From contig CAYJQO010000011.1 of NCBI GenBank assembly GCA_964372445.1, forward strand, positions 1 to 18,266: 18,266 nt of DNA, read 5' to 3'. The stretch is from CAYJQO01 sp964372445. Its GTDB lineage: Bacteria; Patescibacteriota; Minisyncoccia; UBA6257; GWB1-50-10. The translations under genes were made by a program, and so were the position numbers. Every line of letters begins with the position of its first letter. Position 1 is the first letter of the stretch. The notes below the pieces were generated by a model. That model had not been told where the DNA came from. It saw nothing but the letters and a program-made list of their open reading frames with translations, and did no database searches. This document shows positions 14,190 through 18,266 of the stretch, in pieces.

Positions 14190-14362
14190 AGCTCCACGGG
14201 CTTATGGTTCGACAAAGCTTACCATCCCGAGCTTGTCGAGGGACATCCGTGGTATCTTAGCGGAATTCTTCCGAAGCCAGCCCTCCTTCGCTCTTCGAGC
14301 TACGGAAGGGTTCTCCTCGCCTTCATCTATGGGCTAACGCCCACGGTATTCGGCGAAGGAGA
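14190..14362. repeat. Repeat-filled intergenic region
   Basis: No gene is seen between the uvrC start and the array terminator. The stretch contains TTCGACAAAGCT (14208-14219) with its inverted partner AGCTTGTCGAG (14230-14240), a CCCTCCTTCG...GGAAGGG imperfect palindrome (14281-14310) and a TGGGC-TAAC-GCCCA hairpin (14330-14343). These resemble the elements at 10692-10837 and 1881-2043, so the region looks like a landing zone for small repeats. Confidence 0.6.
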
Positions 14363-14397
14363 ATAAAAAGAACCCTCAAACATCTCTGCTTGAGGGT
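14363..14397 (-). terminator. Rho-independent terminator of the TIGR-like array
   Basis: On the minus strand ACCCTCAA (14397-14390) pairs with TTGAGGGT (14379-14372) around a 10-nt loop, followed by TCTTTTTATTC. The 5' arm is formed by the end of the last repeat copy of the array (14393-14402). It fixes the direction of array transcription to the minus strand, the same as the adjacent tas-like gene. Confidence 0.8.
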
Positions 14398-14672
14398 CGC
14401 TCCTCTTTTATGGGTTGCTCCCAACTAGCGGTTCACTCTGCGCGATTGGCTCGCTCTATTTTCATGGGCTACACAATTTCATTGGCTCGCTCATTATTCG
14501 TGGGTTTCTCCCCGATCCCGGCTCGCTCAATGTTCATGGGTTTCTCCTTCTTCTTGGCTCGCTCTACCTGTCTGGGATTCTCAATAGTTATGGCTCGCTC
14601 TGTGGAACTGGGTCTCTCATTATATATGGCTCGCTCCCTTCCTTTGGTGTTCTTAGTCATACTGGCTTACTA
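14393..14672 (-). repeat. TIGR-like array: 16 half-units, exact 18-bp spacing
   Basis: Read on the minus strand, a 10-bp repeat recurs every 18 bp without one exception, at plus-strand starts 14663, 14645, 14627 and so on down to 14393. Two forms alternate. Form A is GAGCGAGCCA: six near-identical central copies at 14627, 14591, 14555, 14519, 14483 and 14447, with variants at 14663 and 14411. Form B is GAGAAACCCA or close variants at 14609, 14573, 14537, 14501 and others. Each is followed by an 8-bp spacer, all different (for example TATATAAT, GTTCCACA, TAACTATT, GACAGGTA, GGATCGGG). The super-period is therefore 36 bp with two spacers. It starts 2 bp after the stop codon of the Transposase_20/Nop-like gene and ends in a terminator. 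This is the architecture described for TIGR arrays, whose transcripts are cut into about 36-nt dual-spacer guides. Copies are most degenerate at both ends, as in CRISPR-like arrays. Confidence 0.85.
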
Positions 14673-14674
14673 CT

Positions 14675-15487
14675 TTATGCGGCACTTACCTTACGTTGTT
14701 TTTTTGCCGGCTTATCCACCATCTCCCACGGGTCAATGATGGTCGTATGCCCCTGCTTCTCATGGGCGTAGGGCACGCGGGTCGGTAGCCCCTCCGCCTC
14801 ACGCCACACGTGCCAGAGGCACGCGAGGAAGAGCTTCACCATCTTCCGGAGCGCCTGGTTGTGGATGTGGCCTTCGGTGATGACGCCATCGGACTCCACG
14901 CGTTTCCCCCGCGCCTGCGGAAGCTCGCTCGCTTTCACCACCTGCTTCCCCTCTGCTCGGTAGCGTTCATAGTACCGTTCCTTCTCACGGAGGTAGTACT
15001 CGTAGAAGATGCCCTGTGCCTTGAGGAGGCTGCCGGCGAGGCGCCAGCACATGGAGCGGAGCTGGCTGTTCCACTCGAGCGTGCCGCCGCCCTTCACACG
15101 CTTCGGTGCGGTGCCGCCCACCACGTGGTAGCCGGCGAATTTCCAGAGCGCGCTCACGGTGCCTGCTCTGCGGATGTCGACGAGGCCAACGACCTTGCCG
15201 ATGTTCTCTTTCCCGACGCCCTTCACGCGGCTGAACCACGGGTAGGCGGGGTGCTCCTTGATGCGTGTCGCGATGCGGCCGTCAACGAAGCGCTCGAGCT
15301 CGATGAGCTTTTTGAGGAGCTCATCGGTTTCTGGATCTTGTTTTCCCCGTAGTGCGAGGTGCGTCTGCCGCGCCTCGGTCGCCACGCGCGTCTTCTCAAT
15401 TTGAAGCATTGATCTCACGAGGAAGAGGAATGAGTTCACGGGCGGCTTCTCGTCCGTGCTCCCGGATGTCAATGCAATATCAATCAT
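14675..15487 (-). CDS. Tas-like protein: nuclease-less IS110 Transposase_20/Nop-type
   Basis: 270 aa. Residues about 50-80 form a charged helix (DPETDELLKKLIELERFVDGR). FSRVKGVGKENIGKVVGLVDI (85-105) is the helix-hairpin-helix start of the IS110 C-terminal (Transposase_20) domain, continuing with SALWKFAGYHVV, GGTLEWNSQLRSMCWRLAGSLLK (about 134-156) and HNQALRKMVKLFLACLWHVWRE (about 209-230). The N-terminal DEDD/RuvC-like catalytic domain of IS110 transposases is missing, and no HNH or RuvC motif is seen elsewhere, so cleavage activity is not expected. Tas proteins of TIGR systems carry this Nop-related RNA-binding domain, with or without a nuclease. The array begins 2 bp after the stop, a TTGACG-16-TATAGC promoter lies upstream, and AAAGGA precedes the ATG by about 7 nt. 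Inferred role: binding array-derived guide RNAs. The alternative is a domesticated IS110 fragment. Confidence 0.75.
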   Translation of the reverse strand: MIDIALTSGSTDEKPPVNSFLFLVRSMLQIEKTRVATEARQTHLALRGKQDPETDELLKKLIELERFVDGRIATRIKEHPAYPWFSRVKGVGKENIGKVVGLVDIRRAGTVSALWKFAGYHVVGGTAPKRVKGGGTLEWNSQLRSMCWRLAGSLLKAQGIFYEYYLREKERYYERYRAEGKQVVKASELPQARGKRVESDGVITEGHIHNQALRKMVKLFLACLWHVWREAEGLPTRVPYAHEKQGHTTIIDPWEMVDKPAKKQRKVSAA

Positions 15488-15559
15488 GGGGTATTCCTTT
15501 CGTATGTGGTTTTTAAAACGGTTTCTCTGCGTTGTCGCGCAGCTGGTTGCTGCAGTAAT

Positions 15560-15587
15560 GCTATACCATATCGAGATGGGACGTCAA
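15560..15587 (-). promoter_or_regulatory. Promoter of the Tas-like gene and array
   Basis: The -35 TTGACG (15582-15587), a 16-bp spacer and the -10 TATAGC (15560-15565). The predicted leader of about 66 nt contains GCAGC-AACCA-GCTGC (a possible hairpin) and the Shine-Dalgarno AAAGGA. The -35 extends to TTGACGTC, the same 8 bp as in the promoter at 12217-12245. Confidence 0.65.
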
Positions 15588-15591
15588 GTCT

Positions 15592-15622
15592 GAATAAAAA
15601 CCCTCTCGATGTCTCGAGAGGG
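15592..15622 (-). terminator. Rho-independent terminator upstream of the Tas-like gene
   Basis: CCCTCTCGA (15601-15609) and TCGAGAGGG (15614-15622) form a 9-bp stem with a TGTC loop; the minus strand continues TTTTTATTC. The stem end and tail (GAGGGTTTTTATTC) resemble the array terminator at 14363-14397 (GAGGGTTCTTTTTATTC). Confidence 0.8.
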
Positions 15623-15623
15623 G

Positions 15624-15669
15624 TGATGAGCTCGTATTTCCTGGGTTGCTCAAGAAGTATGATTCTTAA
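15624..15669 (-). repeat. Possible remnant of a second TIGR-like array end
   Basis: TGGGTTGCTC (15642-15651) is identical to the array copy at 14411-14420. At exactly -18 and +18 bp stand TGATGAGCTC (15624) and TGATTCTTAA (15660), both weakly like the repeat, leaving 8-bp gaps (GTATTTCC, AAGAAGTA). As in the complete array, a similar minus-strand terminator follows. Only one copy is well conserved, so this is suggestive, not proven. Confidence 0.4.
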
Positions 15670-15681
15670 ATTTCGAAGAAC

Positions 15682-15753
15682 GGTGCCAAGCGTACCGAAA
15701 AGCATTGCTTCCGTCAATTATGGAAAGGGATTGGTACCATGCCTGCTTGGCAC
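15682..15753. repeat. Nested inverted repeat, possible structured element
   Basis: GGTGCCAAGC (15682-15691) pairs with GCTTGGCACC (15744-15753). Inside it GTACC (15692-15696) pairs with GGTAC (15733-15737), and a small TTCC...GGAA stem closes the tip. There is no coding content I can support. It could be a structured RNA, the end of a lost mobile element or part of the decayed array locus. Confidence 0.45.
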
Positions 15754-15770
15754 CACCACTATGGTATGGG

Positions 15771-15801
15771 AAAGCAAAGCCACCGACGCAACGTCGGTGG
15801 C
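15771..15801 (-). terminator. Terminator of the 80-aa zinc-ribbon gene
   Basis: A 10-bp stem, GCCACCGACG (15779-15788) with CGTCGGTGGC (15792-15801), CAA loop, followed on the minus strand by TTTGCTTT. It begins 5 bp after the stop codon. The hairpin also resembles IS200/IS605 end hairpins. Confidence 0.6.
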
Positions 15802-15806
15802 TGAAG

Positions 15807-16049
15807 CTACCGCTTCCGATGATCGTACCCGCACTTTGAGCAGATGACCATCAACCCCCGCGGGGGTTGATAGCCACACCGGGCACAGCGAGATCGTCGG
15901 ATTCCACCGCCGCTCTGCTCTGCTGGCTTCCGCGTTTCGGAATCCTTCGCGCCACTCGCCGCCTCGATACGGCGAAGCCGCTCCTCATATGCCTCAATCG
16001 GTACCAACTTCGGAACCATTTTATCTCGCTTATTAAACTGCTTCCCCAT
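15807..16049 (-). CDS. Small zinc-ribbon protein, 80 aa
   Basis: Starts at the ATG at 16049 (MGKQFNKRDKM), which has GAGG six bases upstream and lies about 40 bp from a TTGACA-17-TACCTT promoter; the frame is open to 16103. The N-terminal half is charged and helical (PIEAYEERLRRIEAASGAKD), then a Gly/Ser linker, and the C-terminal 30 residues form a zinc ribbon with CARC and CSKC pairs. The bases coding for YQPPRGL contain a perfect 20-bp palindrome (15851-15870), and the bases coding for GIRRSRCA belong to a 30-bp repeat shared with 16510-16539. The family is unknown; small ribbons of this type often bind nucleic acid or ribosomes. Confidence 0.6.
   Translation of the reverse strand: MGKQFNKRDKMVPKLVPIEAYEERLRRIEAASGAKDSETRKPAEQSGGGIRRSRCARCGYQPPRGLMVICSKCGYDHRKR
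15878..15907. repeat. 30-bp direct repeat, copy 1 (in zinc-ribbon gene)
   Basis: ACCGGGCACAGCGAGATCGT followed by CGGATTCCAC. It differs by one base from copy 2 at 16510-16539. In this copy it codes for part of the zinc ribbon (GIRRSRCARCG). Confidence 0.75.
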
Positions 16050-16090
16050 GGGAAACCTCAAAGAATTGTTACGTGGAAAGTCCTGAATCC

Positions 16091-16119
16091 AAGGTAGGTA
16101 CAAAACGTTCTGATGTCAA
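16091..16119 (-). promoter_or_regulatory. Promoter of the 80-aa zinc-ribbon gene
   Basis: A perfect -35 TTGACA (16114-16119), a 17-bp spacer and a weaker -10 TACCTT (16091-16096). The transcript would have a leader of about 35 nt with the GAGG site before the ATG at 16049. Confidence 0.55.
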
Positions 16120-16151
16120 TGGGGCATACCTACGTCGTAGCCATTGAGCAT

Positions 16152-16183
16152 AAAAACAGCTGCCGTGGACACCACGGCAGCTG
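16152..16183 (-). terminator. Terminator of the SEC-C gene
   Basis: A 12-bp stem, CAGCTGCCGTGG (16157-16168) with CCACGGCAGCTG (16172-16183), ACA loop, followed on the minus strand by TTTTTATG. It lies about 30 bp after the stop codon at 16215. Confidence 0.85.
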
Positions 16184-16214
16184 CCGCCGCAACTACTAAA
16201 CCTTCCATCGAAGG

Positions 16215-16415
16215 CTACATACCCATAGCCTTGTGTGCTTCAGGGCTCTTCATGCAGCAGTCCTTCACCATTTTACCTGATCCGCAGGGACAGTTCTCGT
16301 TCGCGAGCTCCGCAGCCTGCGCGGTCCCGCAGCAGAGGTAGAACATTTTCCCAGAGCCGCACGGGCAGGGGCTCATCAAGACGCCCATTTTCTGCTTCGC
16401 CGTTGATTGGTCCAT
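16215..16415 (-). CDS. Small protein with two SEC-C metal-binding motifs
   Basis: 66 aa from the ATG at 16415. It holds two copies of the SEC-C motif: PCPCGSGKMFYLCCG (about 16-30) and NCPCGSGKMVKDCC (about 41-54). SEC-C is the short zinc-binding tail of SecA that contacts SecB and the ribosome, but it also occurs as small free-standing proteins whose function is unknown. A TATAAT overlaps the first ATG (16414-16419). If it is the real -10 box, translation must start at an inner ATG (16388, MGVLMSPCP, or 16376), giving 57 or 53 aa with both motifs intact. A strong terminator follows. Confidence 0.75.
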   Translation of the reverse strand: MDQSTAKQKMGVLMSPCPCGSGKMFYLCCGTAQAAELANENCPCGSGKMVKDCCMKSPEAHKAMGM

Positions 16416-16509
16416 TATAGATTGGGTTATTATTTAGCTTACCCGACCTTTGGAGCATTGTACCATGGAGTGGAGGTGTAGGGTACGCCTGGTGCGAGGA
16501 GAAATACAG

Positions 16510-16539
16510 ACCGGGCAGAGCGAGATCGTCGGATTCCAC
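16510..16539. repeat. 30-bp direct repeat, copy 2 (intergenic)
   Basis: Matches 15878-15907 with one mismatch. It is followed by GGGTTGATAGC (16549-16559), also found beside copy 1 (at 15864-15874) but on the other side. No intact reading frame for a zinc ribbon exists here (the cysteines are lost), so it may be a decayed gene copy or a mobile repeat. The region 16416-16635 contains no gene I can support. Confidence 0.7.
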
Positions 16540-16570
16540 ACGCCGGGCGGGTTGATAGCGTGGTAAGGCG

Positions 16571-16612
16571 CGTTATCCAGTTATCACGCCATGGCGTGAT
16601 AACTGGATAACG
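16571..16612. repeat. Perfect 42-bp palindrome without loop
   Basis: The left half starts CGTTATCCAGTTATCACG and ends CCA at 16591; the right half is its exact reverse complement. It lies 24 bp after the stop codon of the lamin-tail gene. Neither strand continues with a T-run, so it is not a standard terminator. It could act as a 3' processing hairpin or a protein-binding site. Confidence 0.85.
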
Positions 16613-16635
16613 TTTCGAGGTAGCACTAGAACCGC

Positions 16636-17373
16636 CTAGTTGCCTGATGAGTTCTGCGGCGTGGGGGTGGGCTGGAGTACAAATCCATCCTTGTCCCACC
16701 ACTGCCGCCCGAGGCTCTGCCCCGGCGGGATCTTCGACCAGCTCACCCTGTCCACCGCCTCACCCCGAGGGTTGTAGAGCATGATGGTGTTCGACGCGTA
16801 CGCAAACGTATTCGAGGAAGCCCACCGCGCGTCGGGCGCCACCCCCCCGCGGTAGCCACCGTCGTTCACGAGGAGAAAGTAGCGGCCTGGCGACACCACC
16901 TTGCTCCCGAGGCGGGACGAGGAGACGAGCGCGGACTCGCTCCCGGTCGCCGCGCGCCGCCGGAGCGACCAGCCGGTGAGGCTCACCGATTCCGCTCCGG
17001 CATTGAAGAGCTCGATGAACTCATCCTCCGAACCCATAGCGCTGCCCGCCATCACCTCGCTCAAGAGGAGGCGAACCGGGAGCGCCGGTGCGGGCTGCCG
17101 AGGCGCCAAAGGTACCTGCAGAGGGAACGGCGCCGACTGCATCCAAGTTTCCGCAGGAACGGTTGCCGCTGGCTGTGCCGCACGCGGCCGCGGCGTCAAG
17201 GGAATTTCTGCTACCAGCTCCTCGCCGGAGAATGCGCTCCTCACCAAGGTCATGAGCGTCCCACCCCGGTCACCGCCCGACCGGAGAACCAGGTATCCGC
17301 CAACCAGCACCGCAGCCGCAAGCACGGCAACCACCCAAGGCCATTTCGTCCCCGAATTTCCGGTTACGTTCAC
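16636..17373 (-). CDS. Membrane-anchored lamin-tail-domain protein
   Basis: 245 aa. One N-terminal membrane helix (about 12-30, WPWVVAVLAAAVLVGGYLVL), a Pro/Ala-rich linker (about 55-98), then a lamin-tail (LTD) immunoglobulin-like domain from about 100: LLLSEVMAG, DEFIELFNAG, SLTGWSLRR, YFLLVNDGGY, NTIMLYNPRGEAVDRVSW and the end motif PGQSLGRQW. LTD domains in bacteria occur on exported proteins, often with nucleases or adhesion domains; none is fused here. The topology suggests that the domain is outside the cell. The start lies 12 bp after the stop of the surface-fibre-like gene, so the two are probably one operon and may both belong to the cell surface. Confidence 0.85.
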   Translation of the reverse strand: MNVTGNSGTKWPWVVAVLAAAVLVGGYLVLRSGGDRGGTLMTLVRSAFSGEELVAEIPLTPRPRAAQPAATVPAETWMQSAPFPLQVPLAPRQPAPALPVRLLLSEVMAGSAMGSEDEFIELFNAGAESVSLTGWSLRRRAATGSESALVSSSRLGSKVVSPGRYFLLVNDGGYRGGVAPDARWASSNTFAYASNTIMLYNPRGEAVDRVSWSKIPPGQSLGRQWWDKDGFVLQPTPTPQNSSGN

Positions 17374-17385
17374 GGCACTAGACCG

Positions 17386-18266
17386 TTAGTCCCCAAAGTC
17401 TGCGCAGAGCGCCCGGCCGCTCGCAAACGTGTTGACACCTGTACCATCGCACGATCGGTTACGCCCACCCGGTTCCCAGGAACCGAGGCAGACGGTATTG
17501 AAGTGGCCAGGAACCGTTCCGCAGAGTTGCGTTCCGTTCCGGATGGCACCAGGCGTTCCTACCGCGACAAAAATATCAACGCTTCCGAGTTGCGCCGCCG
17601 TCTTCCGCAGACGGACGGTTTCTGCTAGGGAGCCTACAATTTCTAAGTTCGCGCCGGGCGTCTGTGTGCCAGTTCCGATGCCGACCGCGGTGCCCGTGTC
17701 AACAATTCGTGAGTTTCCGATTGAACCAGCGCTGGTAAACTTGGCAATGTAGTCTGTGGTGCCAGACCCGATGAGCGGCGAGGTGCTTAAACATCTCCCA
17801 CCACCTTGATCGGTGCAGATGTCTCCGGTCGCATGAATCCCCCCGTTCACGTCAAGGCGGTAGGTGGGTGAGGCGGCACCGCGTATAGTCACGATGCCAG
17901 CACCGGCAGAGCTATCAAACCGAATATCGTTCGCCACCCCAATCGAGCCGATCGAAATGAGGTTGCCCCCAGACGTTTGGCCGATGAGCCAGTTGCCAGC
18001 CGCACGGAGCGCTTGGTCTTGGGAAATGTTGATCGAACCTCCAGCTACGTCAAGCTTAAAACCTGGAGCGCTACCACCAATCCCAACGTTCCCGCTCGAG
18101 AGAATGGAGAACATAATATTGGGCGGTCCGGTTCCACCGCCACCGTCTGTGGTTGGTGCAAAAATGTAGAAGTTGCCGCCGGCGTTCGCCAAACCCCACC
18201 GAGTTCCGGAACCGTACCCAAGCTGAAGGGCGGCACTTGTCCCGCTCCCGGTGCCACCGAGGATAA
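17386..18266 (-). CDS. Surface or tail-fibre-like repeat protein (5' end outside window)
   Basis: The frame is open from the window edge; an in-frame TTG at 18192 is not needed as a start because the same frame upstream (LGGTGSGTSAALQLGYGSGT) fits the protein style. It is Gly/Ser/Thr-rich with recurring blocks such as GNVGIGGSAPGFKLDV, SPTYRLDVNGGIHATGDI and TAVGIGTGTQTPGANLEIVG. This is the pattern of phage-tail-fibre/adhesin-like proteins found in many CPR genomes. The last 60 residues contain five cysteines (LCGTVPGHFNTVCLG, SCDG, LCADF), perhaps forming disulphides outside the cell. There is no catalytic motif. Together with the lamin-tail protein it may form a surface structure; receptor or attachment roles are inference. 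Confidence 0.75.
   Translation of the reverse strand, partial: ILGGTGSGTSAALQLGYGSGTRWGLANAGGNFYIFAPTTDGGGGTGPPNIMFSILSSGNVGIGGSAPGFKLDVAGGSINISQDQALRAAGNWLIGQTSGGNLISIGSIGVANDIRFDSSAGAGIVTIRGAASPTYRLDVNGGIHATGDICTDQGGGRCLSTSPLIGSGTTDYIAKFTSAGSIGNSRIVDTGTAVGIGTGTQTPGANLEIVGSLAETVRLRKTAAQLGSVDIFVAVGTPGAIRNGTQLCGTVPGHFNTVCLGSWEPGGRNRSCDGTGVNTFASGRALCADFGD

Noticed and set aside
13388..14260. 290-aa plus-strand frame opposite uvrC
   Set aside because: Antisense shadow; uvrC motifs are on the minus strand.
14469..14660. Minus-strand frame in the array giving ERAxxxExPxxx repeats
   Set aside because: The frame ends at a TAG in one repeat copy (14465-14474) and a TGA in another (14429-14438) while the 18-bp pitch continues; there is no ribosome binding site and the variable codons show no residue pattern.
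14393..14672. CRISPR array
   Set aside because: Repeats (10 bp) and spacers (8 bp) are far too short, two repeat forms alternate, and no Cas gene is present.
14410..14739. Plus-strand reading frame through the array giving a 12-residue repeat protein (LARSxxxGFSxx)
   Set aside because: A second plus-strand frame (14415-14771) is equally open, so openness reflects repeat composition. It overlaps the end of the minus-strand gene, and terminators and promoter point to minus-strand transcription.
14675..15487. Complete IS110 transposase
   Set aside because: The N-terminal DEDD domain is missing, and I could not assign element ends or a bridge-RNA-like region.
15484..15717. 77-aa minus-strand frame before the Tas-like gene
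   Set aside because: It contains the terminator hairpin and the promoter of the Tas-like gene, overlaps that gene's start and shows no domain.
16439..16702. Protein-coding frame over the second copy of the 30-bp repeat
   Set aside because: It overlaps the conserved end of the lamin-tail gene, contains the 42-bp palindrome, has lost the zinc-binding cysteines and lacks a start signal.

Overview
The window is most consistent with a Candidate Phyla Radiation (Patescibacteria, Parcubacteria-like) genome fragment, moderately GC-rich by eye. The reasons are the cysteine-rich zinc-ribbon proteins, a TraG/HerA-like ATPase paired with a DUF8128-like membrane protein, a sigma-region-4/HARE fusion protein, a short UvrC, several apparently leaderless promoters, and many short palindromic repeats both between and inside genes. 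This is inference; no rRNA or other phylogenetic marker lies in the window. Every gene I can support is on the minus strand, so transcription runs from high to low coordinates.

Layout in transcription order. 18266-16636: a surface or tail-fibre-like protein (5' end outside the window) followed by a membrane-anchored lamin-tail-domain protein. 16415-15807: two very small metal-binding proteins (SEC-C and zinc ribbon), each with its own terminator. 15670-14363: the most interesting region. It holds a remnant of a repeat array, then a promoter, a 270-aa protein related to the C-terminal (Transposase_20/Nop-like) half of IS110 transposases with no nuclease domain, and directly after its stop codon an array of 16 half-units spaced exactly 18 bp. 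Two alternating 10-bp repeats are separated by 8-bp variable spacers, giving a 36-bp super-period, and the array ends in a rho-independent terminator. This matches the TIGR-Tas (tandem interspaced guide RNA) architecture: one array per Tas protein, about 36-nt guides, two spacers per guide.

14122-12839: UvrC, short at the C-terminus and carrying three in-frame peptides derived from mobile palindromic repeats. 12766-11775: two cysteine-rich small proteins. 11695-10866: a DoxX-like membrane protein and a CuA-type cupredoxin. 10661-9000: a D-lactate/glycolate-oxidase-like flavoprotein, also with a repeat-derived insert. 8994-6690: a 43-aa membrane peptide, then SecD and SecF. 6651-5632: sigma-4/HARE regulator. 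5537-2071: a three-gene operon encoding a DUF8128-like membrane protein, a membrane protein with a HEPN-like RxxxxH motif, and a TraG/HerA-like ATPase. 1900-128: a 590-aa zinc-ribbon protein whose start codon lies inside the last copy of a tandem repeat. 76-1: the beginning of a paralogue.

Most genes are housekeeping or accessory for this type of organism (protein export, DNA repair, DNA or protein transport). The accessory signals are the TIGR-like locus, the spread of small repeats into coding sequence, and the leaderless transcription layout.
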